Made by a program: the position numbers and the translations under genes. A stretch of DNA of 42,261 nt, taken from the NCBI GenBank assembly GCA_017960525.1, contig JAGCZA010000103.1:1-42261 (forward strand), written 5' to 3'. This document shows, piece after piece, positions 7,814 to 15,160 of this stretch. Source of the DNA: Prevotella sp. GTDB taxonomy: Bacteria > Bacteroidota > Bacteroidia > Bacteroidales > Bacteroidaceae. Position 1 is the first letter of the stretch. The number at the start of each line of letters is the position of its first letter. Under the pieces are notes generated by a model. That model was not told the DNA's origin, did no database searches, and saw nothing but the letters and a program-made list of their open reading frames with translations.

Positions 7814-8020
7814 TTACTTCGTTGATACTAATAACTCCTTCACATCCACGTCAAGGTGGCGTGCAATCTCATAGAGCTGTTCAACGGATGGTTGCACCTT
7901 GTTTGTCATCCATCGTGAAACAGTACCAATGTTGCGGCCCATCTGTTCAGAGAGCCACGTGCCAGTCTTTTCTTTCTCGGCCAGTACGATCTTTAGTCTA
8001 TTATAATGTGGTCTATCCAT
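7814..8020 (-). CDS. XRE-family helix-turn-helix regulator (68 aa)
   Basis: Small DNA-binding protein of the Cro/C1 (XRE) type: TWLSEQMGRNIGTVSRWMTN forms the helix-turn-helix and QPSVEQLYEIARHLDVDVKELL completes the fold. It covers almost the whole protein, as is usual for phage-type or antitoxin-like repressors. It is the first gene of the leftward island transcript and has a full-consensus promoter, so it probably regulates itself and the WG gene downstream. No toxin partner was seen next to it. Confidence 0.88.
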   Translation of the reverse strand: MDRPHYNRLKIVLAEKEKTGTWLSEQMGRNIGTVSRWMTNKVQPSVEQLYEIARHLDVDVKELLVSTK

Positions 8021-8064
8021 ATTGTTTTTAGTTACTCATTGCCCAACATTAGGCGTTTCGTGTG

Positions 8065-8096
8065 CAAATTTAACAAATTATCCACAAAGTAACAAA
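8065..8096 (-). promoter_or_regulatory. Promoter of the XRE-WG operon
   Basis: On the minus strand TTTG (8093-8096), 20 nt, then TAAATTTG (8065-8072): full Bacteroidetes consensus, about 45 nt before the ATG at 8020. Confidence 0.8.
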
Positions 8097-8130
8097 CTTA
8101 TTAGCATTTATGTTGCAAAAATAGTACAAA

Positions 8131-8274
8131 TACCATTATAGGGGGTAGCCTCTTACCCCCTGCTTGCAGGGAGTGCCACAATTGTGGTAGCCAAATCCCA
8201 CCCATGCGCATTGATGCCACAATAGGGGTAGCCTACTACCCCGTTATGGCCTCCATGCCGCAATGGGAGTTGCC
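8131..8274. repeat. Degenerate ~41-bp tandem repeat of hairpins (about 3.5 units)
   Basis: Units begin at 8131, 8174, 8215 and 8256. Each starts with a ~19-bp core related to TGCCACAATAGGGGTAGCC and then ~22 bp of varying sequence. Two units contain strong hairpins: GGGGGTA/TACCCCC (8141-8160) and GGGGTA/TACCCC (8224-8241). It lies between the divergent XRE gene and the truncated HTH gene, so it may be a regulatory array. Confidence 0.7.
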
Positions 8275-8390
8275 GCACACCAAGGTTGAGCAAGCTCAGC
8301 GGACAGTAGGCTTGTAGTTCAAAGATTTCCATTTTTCTGTTAAAAACAGAGAACTAATTTTCAACGCTATACCAGTTGGATATATTGATG

Positions 8391-8398
8391 TACCTTTG
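8391..8398 (+). promoter_or_regulatory. Promoter -7 element of the truncated HTH gene
   Basis: TACCTTTG core. The -33 box is weak. It gives a leader of about 100 nt before the ATG at 8507. Confidence 0.5.
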
Positions 8399-8413
8399 CT
8401 GTCGAAAACAGCG

Positions 8414-8474
8414 ATGATGCTCACGCTCGGCAGTTAGCAAACAAGCTTGCACTGCTCTCGCTAAATTGCATCAT
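8414..8474 (+). promoter_or_regulatory. Structured 5' leader
   Basis: A nested stem: ATGATGC/GCATCAT (8414-8420, 8468-8474) encloses GCAGT/ACTGC (8430-8434, 8451-8455), which encloses GCAA/TTGC (8437-8440, 8447-8450) with loop ACAAGC. It lies between promoter and start codon of the HTH gene. It could be an attenuator or a protein-binding leader. Confidence 0.6.
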
Positions 8475-8506
8475 AGTCCCGCAAATTCACAAAAACAAAA
8501 TAGACT

Positions 8507-8737
8507 ATGGAGGTTATATCAATAGAGCGCAGTACCTATGAGGAACTGCTGACGAGTTTCAAAAGCTTCGTCACACAAATGAAGGCAATGACTGGTAGAG
8601 GAACAGACAAACGACTTGGCGAGTGGATAGACAACCAAGACGTGTGCCAGATACTGAACATCAGCCCAAGAACTTTGCAGACGCTCCGCCCGAATGGGAC
8701 GTTGGCATATTCTCAAATCGAACACAAGACTTATTAG
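8507..8737 (+). pseudogene. HTH (excisionase/MerR-like) DNA-binding protein, C-terminally truncated
   Basis: 76 aa. The family has an N-terminal coiled segment followed by a helix-turn-helix of the excisionase/helix_turn_helix_17 kind: LGEWIDNQDVCQILNISPRTLQTL and NGTLAYSQIEHKTY. Relatives continue past HKTYY with a helix that completes the wing and tail; here a TAG follows HKTY, so an estimated 15-20 residues are missing. Downstream sequence (8738-8835) has no recognisable continuation and runs into repeat B. The loss is best explained by a recombination junction at the island edge. The promoter and structured leader are intact, so a shortened protein may still be made. Confidence 0.65.
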
Positions 8738-8835
8738 CTCTATTCGCAAAACCATTTTTGGGTTATGAATTGGCAACCTAACTCCTTCACCAATCCTCAC
8801 AATTTTGCGTTATCCCCATTTTTGAACTTCCTCGT

Positions 8836-8922
8836 TCTTCCCCGTTTTGCCTTTATTTTAGGCCGAATTGCGTTAATCTTCCATAATACGTTGTTCTTTA
8901 CAAGCTTTTTTGGTAACTTTGC
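8836..8922 (+). repeat. Repeat B: right copy of the ~86-bp promoter-bearing direct repeat
   Basis: Matches repeat A (1624-1709) in the same orientation with about 7 mismatches and a 1-base insertion. Its right end is the promoter core of the helicase gene. Confidence 0.85.
8891..8921 (+). promoter_or_regulatory. Promoter of the helicase gene
   Basis: TTG (8891-8893), 20 nt, then TAACTTTG (8914-8921). The ATG at 8941 follows after 19 nt, so the leader is only about a dozen bases and no Shine-Dalgarno sequence is obvious. Confidence 0.8.
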
Positions 8923-8940
8923 TCCCCAAAAATAACGACA

Positions 8941-11900
8941 ATGGAAGAACTCTATCAGAAATACCTCCTTCTGAAGCTTGAGCAACGTAAACTGCTGTGT
9001 TTGTTGGCATATACCGACAGGGAAACAGAGAAGCGCTTCATATCGGTTTACAGCAAGGTGGAAGACCTTACCTACAACCAAACAATGACGATTGTAAACA
9101 GACTGTCTTCTTCCTCTTATCTGCGTGTGATCCATTATTACAATAACGAGTATGGCCTGGAGCCGTTACACGTAGCCCCGCTTCTGGTCTATATGCTGAA
9201 AGAGATGCCTCAGTGGCTGAGCAGTTTCGATAAGTTCTTCAAAAACTACCAGTCCGCAGAGAGGCGTCTGTTCATTAGTCGTCTGCGCTTATGCATTGAA
9301 GGCAGGGGGCAATCGGTGACAAACACTATCGGTTCCGCATTGACCCCTCTGTTGTTACCCCTGACTTCAGAGCCAGCCTTCCTGCCTCTGATGCTTGACA
9401 TCCCCAGCTACCAGTCAGCCGATTTCGTCTGCAAGGCCGCTGTCTATCAGTTGGAAAACGACCTTCCCGACCCTCACAACATCTTGGGAAAGATTGCGGA
9501 ACTCGGCTTTAATAATATGTCGATACAGACCAAATCCGTTATTCGCTCCATTGTAGCACTTTTCGACTATATCAAGCAAGGACGATACGACGAGCATATT
9601 GCTGTATATAACAATCTCTACAGCAAGTTGCTTGTTGGATTGCGTGCACTCTATCTTGGCGACTACGATACTGCCTTCGCCAGCTATATAGCTTCTATAC
9701 GCGAGCGCAACAAGGACACGCTCCCTTCCCTCAAGGGGTTCTACAATATCACACTCAATAACTACACCCTCGTGCTGGCCTATCACCTTCGGGAGGCTGA
9801 CGAGCACAAGAAGCTGGCCGCACTCTACAAGAAGGATGCCTTTGCCAATTACTCTGCCCCGTTCTGGTTGACCCGCTATCTGCTGAAGGGAAAGATTCCG
9901 TCAAAGAACGATATCAGTTATGAATTGAAGAACAATCCGCTGCGCCAATATATGGCATTGCTTATGGCCCGTTTCTTCAATATTAACGTTGAACAGCCCA
10001 AGACTTTGCCTGCAATGCCTCGCACGCATCTGTTGCGACATGAACTCTCGCCTTGGCTCACGCTCCCAGAGAAAGAAAAGGAACAACTGGTGAAGGAGTT
10101 TGGCGGCAGTCCCCTGCTCACCCGTCTGCGCTTCAAGCCGGCTTGGGAATTGTTGCTCGAAGAGCTGACTCCTAAACAACAGACAGGGCACGTTCAGGAA
10201 GATGAGAAGCAGACACGAGTGGGCTATCTGGTGAACTTCGACCGTGTAGAGTTGCGTGAGCAGAGCAGGCTGAAATCAGGACTGTGGGGTGCTGGCAAGC
10301 GAATGAGTGTTGATACCTTTAAGCGGGGCACCAACTTTATGGACGATACCGACCGCCGCATAGCGGCTTCTGTCAACAGCTGGTATTCCTACGACATAGG
10401 CGTAGAGAAGATTCTGCCTTATCTGGTGGGGTCCGACCGCGTCTATACAGGCCGCTATGCCCCCTTCGAGCCAGTCACCATCGACGAGGAGAAGCCTTAT
10501 CTCATCATAGAGCGCTCGAAGACAGCCTTCGCTGTGAAGTCTAACATAGGCGATGCAAAGATGGTCAGCAACGTTATCTACAGGAAACACAACGACACTC
10601 ACTACACCGTCATCACTATGACAGACCGCCAGCGTCTTTACTACAGTAAGCTGCTGGCGGTGGGTGCATTTCCGCTTGACGCTGAACCGCTGCTGCGTGA
10701 GTTCCTGCCCAAGGTGAGCGACATTGTCGAGGTGCATAGCGAACTGGTGGAGGGCGGCACCACCCTGGAGCACCGCAACGGCACAAGCCAGCTCTGCCTG
10801 CAGGTGATGCCAACGGCAGGGTCGCGCAATCTGTTCAACGTCTATTGTATGGCACGCCCCTTAGCCGAGGGGAAGACGCTGTTAGAGCCGGGCAAAGGGC
10901 TGAACCCCTGCGTGGCCGAAGCCGATGGCGTGCGCTACCAAGTGACACGTGACATAAAGGGCGAAAGGGCCAACCTCACGCTGCTTCGCACCTTTGTCGA
11001 GGACACCGAGATAATGGCCGACGACCTCGATGAGCCGTTCTCCGACCGCAAACCAGTCATAGCATCAGCCGAAGGGCTGCTGCAACTTATGGAGTTTGTG
11101 CGCGAGCAGAAGGAGCAATTCTACATAGAGTGGCCCGAAGGTGGTCAGATTCGCCTGAAGACGACAAACACCGCTGCCTGGGACATTATGCTGAAGTCGC
11201 GCAACGGATGGTTTGAGATAGAGGGCGAAATCCCCATCGACGACGATACGGTGCTTTCCGTGGGACAACTGCTACAGCTCGTGGCCGAGGGGCCGAAGTC
11301 GGGCTTTATCCGGCTGAACGACAGCGATTTCATAGCCATCAGCGACCGACTGCGCAAGCAGCTGGCCCGGCTGGAAAGCCTCACCGTCAGCAACCGTGGC
11401 CATTTGCAGATATCAGAACTCCACGCCTCGCTCTTAGGTAGTGCGCTCAGTGGCGAGGTGGAGGTGAAGCACGACAAGAGGATAGACGAGCTGCAGAGCA
11501 ACATCAAGCAGAGTATGTCTATGATACCCGCTACGCCAAAACAGTTGAAGGCCGAACTGCGCGACTATCAGACCGAAGGCTACCAGTGGATGGTGCGCAT
11601 GACGGGATGGGGCGCAGGACTCTGTCTGGCCGACGATATGGGACTGGGCAAAACCGTTCAGACCATCGCCTTTATGCTCCACACAGCCGACCAAGGGCCG
11701 GCGCTGGTGGCCGCCCCAGCCTCGGTGGTGCCCAACTGGCGACGCGAGCTGGAACGATTCGCACCGTCGCTCCACGTAGTTGTGCTCAACTCAGCCCCCG
11801 ACCGCAAGGAGACTGTAGAGCAGGCATCCAATGGCGACGTGGTACTGACCACCTACGGACTGTTCGTCACCGAGGGCGAACAGCTTATTGAGAAACTGTG

Positions 11901-12927
11901 GAACACCGTATGCCTGGACGAGGCCCACGTCATCAAGAACCGTGAGACAAAGACATCGGCATCAGTCATGAAGCTGAACGCCAAAAACCGCATCATCCTC
12001 ACAGGCACGCCCGTACAGAACCACTTGGGCGAGCTGTGGAACCTCTACCAGTTTATCAACCCAGGACTGCTGGGCAGCTACGAGCAGTTCCAGAAGAAGT
12101 ACATTGTGCCCATCGAACTGCAGAACAACAAGGAACGCTCGCGCCAGCTGAAACGTATCGTGGCCCCTTTCATACTACGCCGGACCAAGCAGGAAGTCAT
12201 TGAGGAACTGCCCGACAAGACGGAAATCAGTTTGCCTGTAGAACTGAGCGACAGTGAACTGGCCGTCTACGAGGTCATCCGCCGGCGTGCCAAGCAACTG
12301 CTGGAAGACGAGCAGGGCGGCGCACCCAGCGTGAACACCCTGGCCGAGATTACCCGGCTCAGGCAGGCTGCCTGCTCCGCCGAGCTGGCCGAGAAATCGT
12401 GGAAAGGCGAGTGCTCGAAAATCAGCACCCTTCTGTCGCTGCTCGAAGAGATTGTGGGAAGCGGCAACTCGGTGCTCGTCTTCAGCCAGTTCACCTCGTT
12501 CCTTGCCCTCGTGCGCAAGACCCTCGACAAGCAGAAGATGGAATTCTCCTACTTAGACGGAGCCGTTCCTATGAAAAAGCGCGAACAGCTGGTCAGCGAC
12601 TTCCAGCACGGCCGATACCCCATCTTCCTTATCTCACTGAAGGCGGGCGGACTGGGCCTGAACCTTACTGGAGCCAACTACGTCATCCACATGGACCCCT
12701 GGTGGAATCCTGCCGTCGAGCAGCAGGCCACCGACCGTGCCTACCGCATAGGCCAGCGGCAGAACGTCACCGTCTATCACCTCATCTCACAGCACACCAT
12801 CGAAGAGAAAATCCTGCGGCTGCACGAGACCAAGCGCAACCTTGCCGATGCTATGCTCGAAGGCACCAGCGAGAGCCACAAGCTGACCAGCAAGGAACTG
12901 CTCGAAATGTTGAGTGTTGAGAGTTGA
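8941..12927 (+). CDS. SNF2/Swi2-family DEAD/DEAH helicase (1,328 aa)
   Basis: Probable DNA translocase or nucleoprotein remodeller of the RapA/SNF2 superfamily. The long N-terminal ~860 residues have no domain I can name. The ATPase core starts near residue 868 (LKAELRDYQTEGYQWM). Visible motifs are Walker A DDMGLGKT (K904, T905), Walker B DEAH (993-996), motif III TGTPVQN, and in the C-lobe VFSQFTSF, SLKAGGLGLNLTGANYV, PWWNPAVEQQA and DRAYRIGQ (from D1265). No substrate-specific domain is apparent. The last residues (LLEMLSVES) and the TGA stop are encoded by a 7-bp-period TTGAGNG repeat, so the native C-terminus may have been replaced. It is monocistronic and driven from repeat B. Confidence 0.95.
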   Translation: MEELYQKYLLLKLEQRKLLCLLAYTDRETEKRFISVYSKVEDLTYNQTMTIVNRLSSSSYLRVIHYYNNEYGLEPLHVAPLLVYMLKEMPQWLSSFDKFFKNYQSAERRLFISRLRLCIEGRGQSVTNTIGSALTPLLLPLTSEPAFLPLMLDIPSYQSADFVCKAAVYQLENDLPDPHNILGKIAELGFNNMSIQTKSVIRSIVALFDYIKQGRYDEHIAVYNNLYSKLLVGLRALYLGDYDTAFASYIASIRERNKDTLPSLKGFYNITLNNYTLVLAYHLREADEHKKLAALYKKDAFANYSAPFWLTRYLLKGKIPSKNDISYELKNNPLRQYMALLMARFFNINVEQPKTLPAMPRTHLLRHELSPWLTLPEKEKEQLVKEFGGSPLLTRLRFKPAWELLLEELTPKQQTGHVQEDEKQTRVGYLVNFDRVELREQSRLKSGLWGAGKRMSVDTFKRGTNFMDDTDRRIAASVNSWYSYDIGVEKILPYLVGSDRVYTGRYAPFEPVTIDEEKPYLIIERSKTAFAVKSNIGDAKMVSNVIYRKHNDTHYTVITMTDRQRLYYSKLLAVGAFPLDAEPLLREFLPKVSDIVEVHSELVEGGTTLEHRNGTSQLCLQVMPTAGSRNLFNVYCMARPLAEGKTLLEPGKGLNPCVAEADGVRYQVTRDIKGERANLTLLRTFVEDTEIMADDLDEPFSDRKPVIASAEGLLQLMEFVREQKEQFYIEWPEGGQIRLKTTNTAAWDIMLKSRNGWFEIEGEIPIDDDTVLSVGQLLQLVAEGPKSGFIRLNDSDFIAISDRLRKQLARLESLTVSNRGHLQISELHASLLGSALSGEVEVKHDKRIDELQSNIKQSMSMIPATPKQLKAELRDYQTEGYQWMVRMTGWGAGLCLADDMGLGKTVQTIAFMLHTADQGPALVAAPASVVPNWRRELERFAPSLHVVVLNSAPDRKETVEQASNGDVVLTTYGLFVTEGEQLIEKLWNTVCLDEAHVIKNRETKTSASVMKLNAKNRIILTGTPVQNHLGELWNLYQFINPGLLGSYEQFQKKYIVPIELQNNKERSRQLKRIVAPFILRRTKQEVIEELPDKTEISLPVELSDSELAVYEVIRRRAKQLLEDEQGGAPSVNTLAEITRLRQAACSAELAEKSWKGECSKISTLLSLLEEIVGSGNSVLVFSQFTSFLALVRKTLDKQKMEFSYLDGAVPMKKREQLVSDFQHGRYPIFLISLKAGGLGLNLTGANYVIHMDPWWNPAVEQQATDRAYRIGQRQNVTVYHLISQHTIEEKILRLHETKRNLADAMLEGTSESHKLTSKELLEMLSVES

Positions 12928-12937
12928 GGGTTGGCCG
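12910..12937. repeat. Heptad repeat at the helicase stop codon
   Basis: Four 7-bp steps TTGAGTG, TTGAGAG, TTGAGGG, TTGGCCG. They encode the last residues and stop of the helicase and belong to the 7-bp-period family seen elsewhere in the window. Confidence 0.7.
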
Positions 12938-13005
12938 TTTAGTCGTTTGGGCTAATCCGTTCAATCCGTTGTTTGAAAATTAGTTTAATTCGTGAAATTC
13001 GTGGT

Positions 13006-14490
13006 TCATTTCTTGTTGACGATGCTCAGGTAGCGGTCGTAGGCGGCATCCCATTTGGCCTTGTCGGCGGGTTCGTATTTCACCAATTCGATGGAGTCGG
13101 CGATGATTTTGCGCATTTCCCAGATGTCGCCGACCACGCGGGCGGCCTTGGCCTGCATCATAATGTTGCCGATGGCGGTGCACTCCTGAGGGCCGGCCAG
13201 CACGGTGGCTCCAGTGGAGTTGGCGGTGAACTGGTTGAGATACTTGTTGAGCGAGCCGCCGCCGATGATGTGGAGCACCTCCAACTTGAACGGGGCGAAC
13301 TCCTGCAGCCACTGGAACACCTGGCGGTAGCGCAGGGCCAGCGAGTCGAAGATGCAGCGGCAAATCTCTGCGGGCGTCTCGGGCACGTACTGGTTGCTCT
13401 CGCGGCAGTATTTCCGGATGGCCTCTATCATCGACGACGGGGCGGCAAACGCCTGGTCGTCGGGGTTGATGATTGAGCGGAATGGCTCAACGGTCATCGC
13501 CTGACCCTGCAGTTCGGGGTGCGAGAGTTTACGCACTTCTTCGGGCCACTCCTGACGGCAGCGCTCGTAGAGCCACATACCGCAGATGTTCTTCAGGAAG
13601 CGCGTGGTGCCCTCGATGCCGCCCTCGTTGGTGAAGTTGCGCTCGTAGGAGAGGTCGCTGATGATGGCGTCCTTCGCCTCGATGCCCATCAACGACCACG
13701 TGCCGCTGCTGAGGTAGGCGAACTTCTCGTCCTTGGCGGGAACGGCGGCAACGGCGCTGCCAGTATCGTGGCCGGCAACGGCGATGACGGGCACCTGTCC
13801 CAGTCCGGTGAGTTTCTGCACTTCGTCCGTCAGGACGCCGATGACGGTGCCCGGCTGCACCATTTTTCCGAACTTTGCCCGCGACAGCCCCAAGGAGGCC
13901 AGCAGGCGCTCGTCGAGTTGCTTTGTCCTGGGGTCGAGCAGTTGCGATGTCGAGGCGATGGTGTATTCGCACACCTCGTTCCCCGTCAGCATCCAACTCA
14001 GTGCGTCGGGCACAAACAGTATTTTCTTCGCCATCTGGAAGGCCGTGTTCTGCTCGCGCTTCATAGCGTAGAGTTGGAAGATGCTGTTGAAGTTCATGAA
14101 CTGTATGCCGGTGACATTGTAGACCTCGCGTTGCGAGATGACATGCTGCAGGTAGTCGTCCATTGCGTCGAAGGTGATGGGGTCACGGTAGGCACGCGGA
14201 TTGCGCAGGATGGCGCCGTCTTCGCCGATGAAGACGAAGTCCACGCCCCAGGTGTCGATGCCGATGGAGGTGATTTCCACACCGCGCCTGGCCACTTCGC
14301 GCAGGCCCCGGATGATTTCAAAGTAGAGGGCGTAGATGTCCCAGTAGTAGTGACCGCCCTGCTCTATCAGGTTGTTGGGGAAGCGCGTCACTTCCTCCAG
14401 GTCGAACTTGCCGTCTTTGATGTTGCCAATGATTGTGCGGCCGCTGGTGGCTCCCAGGTCGACCGCGAAGAAATACTTCTTGTTTTCCAT
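13006..14490 (-). CDS. rhaB: Rhamnulokinase
   Basis: 494 aa, the usual length. It phosphorylates L-rhamnulose to L-rhamnulose 1-phosphate in L-rhamnose catabolism (cytoplasm). It is an FGGY-type kinase: an N-terminal ATP-binding motif DLGATSGRTIIG (residues 11-22), then TSIGIDTWGVDFVF and the C-terminal domain with AGHDTGSAVAAVPA, YLSSGTWSLMG and HIIGGGSLNKYLNQ. It is separated from other rhamnose genes: no isomerase, aldolase or transporter lies next to it, at least inside this window. A full-consensus promoter lies just upstream. It converges on the helicase gene with about 78 nt between them. Confidence 0.93.
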   Translation of the reverse strand: MENKKYFFAVDLGATSGRTIIGNIKDGKFDLEEVTRFPNNLIEQGGHYYWDIYALYFEIIRGLREVARRGVEITSIGIDTWGVDFVFIGEDGAILRNPRAYRDPITFDAMDDYLQHVISQREVYNVTGIQFMNFNSIFQLYAMKREQNTAFQMAKKILFVPDALSWMLTGNEVCEYTIASTSQLLDPRTKQLDERLLASLGLSRAKFGKMVQPGTVIGVLTDEVQKLTGLGQVPVIAVAGHDTGSAVAAVPAKDEKFAYLSSGTWSLMGIEAKDAIISDLSYERNFTNEGGIEGTTRFLKNICGMWLYERCRQEWPEEVRKLSHPELQGQAMTVEPFRSIINPDDQAFAAPSSMIEAIRKYCRESNQYVPETPAEICRCIFDSLALRYRQVFQWLQEFAPFKLEVLHIIGGGSLNKYLNQFTANSTGATVLAGPQECTAIGNIMMQAKAARVVGDIWEMRKIIADSIELVKYEPADKAKWDAAYDRYLSIVNKK

Positions 14491-14532
14491 ACTCAGGTTA
14501 GTTGTTTGGTAGTTGTTCAGTTATTATGTGTG

Positions 14533-14562
14533 CAAAGTTACGAATTTTTTCTTTTCCTCCAA
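14533..14562 (-). promoter_or_regulatory. rhaB promoter
   Basis: On the minus strand TTG (14560-14562), 19 nt, then TAACTTTG (14533-14540), about 43 nt before the ATG at 14490. Confidence 0.8.
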
Positions 14563-14685
14563 CAAGTTTTTCATATTTTGTAATGCAAGTTTTTGTTTTT
14601 TTTAATTTTCCGCATTACGCTTATTGGTAAAAAGGGGGTCTGTCGATAATACCGATGCACATTGCCTAAATCATGCGTAGCCATT

Positions 14686-14790
14686 CCCCTCCCTTCAAGG
14701 GGAGGGTCAGGGGTGGGGTCTGTAATTTCTTGTCATCCAAAAAGATACTGACCCCACCACCAATCCCTCCCCTACAAGGGAGGGGAGGGG
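14686..14790. repeat. Long imperfect inverted repeat (MITE-like), upstream of rhaB
   Basis: The left arm (about 14686-14723: CCCCTCCCTTCAAGGGGAGG, then GGGGTGGGGTCTG) pairs imperfectly with the right arm (about 14748-14790: ACCCCACCACC, CCCTCCCCTACAAGGGAGGG). Each arm itself contains a smaller palindrome. It has the same style as the element at 20970-21082. No gene is seen from 14491 to 15160. Confidence 0.65.
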
Positions 14791-14829
14791 CTGCGCCGTG
14801 ATGCACCGAAGAAAACGGCTAACCCCAAA

Positions 14830-14928
14830 AAAGGACGAACCAAACTGGGAGAAAGGACGAACCAAACTGGGAGAAAGGACGAAGCAAACTCGTAAATTCT
14901 CTGGAGAATTTAGGTGTTTGCTCCGTCC
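14830..14928. repeat. 22-bp tandem repeat leading into a near-perfect hairpin
   Basis: Two identical 22-bp units at 14830-14851 and 14852-14873 (AAAGGACGAACCAAACTGGG...) and a third partial unit at 14874. The third becomes the left arm of a hairpin at 14877-14928: GGACGAAGCAAAC pairs with GTTTGCTCCGTCC and TAAATTCTC with GAGAATTTA. Confidence 0.8.
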
Positions 14929-14933
14929 AAAGT

Positions 14934-14975
14934 CCCACTTTAATTTAAACGAATGGGGGGCTTCAGTAACTCTGA
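14934..14975. repeat. Left copy of the 42-bp direct repeat derived from the lpd 3' end
   Basis: Differs from 16987-17027 by one extra G and one A/T change. It starts CCCACTTTAATTTAAACG and ends CTTCAGTAACTCTGA. It contains the reverse complement of the last nine lpd codons and stop, frameshifted by the extra base, with no lpd gene attached. Confidence 0.9.
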
Positions 14976-15094
14976 AATTTATGTTTTTTGTGAAATATGG
15001 AGAATTTTGAAGAAGTACAGTTGACGTATTTCTTTGTTTTTTTTCGATTATAGGCTAATTATTTCTTTGGTTTTTTTCGATTTTTGCTAAATTA

Positions 15095-15126
15095 TTTGTT
15101 TGGATTATTTCTTTTTTGTATCTTTG
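15095..15126 (+). promoter_or_regulatory. Promoter of the broken ATPase gene
   Basis: TTTG (15095-15098), 20 nt, then TATCTTTG (15119-15126); ATG at 15161. Confidence 0.75.
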
Positions 15127-15160
15127 CAGTCGATTTTTACGATACAAATACGCTTTCGAA

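Noticed and set aside
8131-8274. Possible small CRISPR array (19-bp repeats with ~22-bp spacers)
   Set aside because: The repeats are too short and degenerate, the 'spacers' are partly complementary to the repeats, and no cas gene is nearby.
8797-9135. 112-aa minus-strand ORF across repeat B and the helicase start
   Set aside because: It is antisense to the helicase 5' end and overlaps its promoter; the part in the repeat is discussed as a possible relic only.
13519-14583. 354-aa plus-strand ORF over rhaB
   Set aside because: It is antisense to a clearly conserved kinase and its composition (many Ala, Val, His, Asp) is the usual mirror of GC-rich codons.
14798-15010. 70-aa plus-strand ORF in the repeat-rich gap
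   Set aside because: It is made of the 22-bp tandem repeat, the hairpin and the lpd-end repeat; no independent coding signal.
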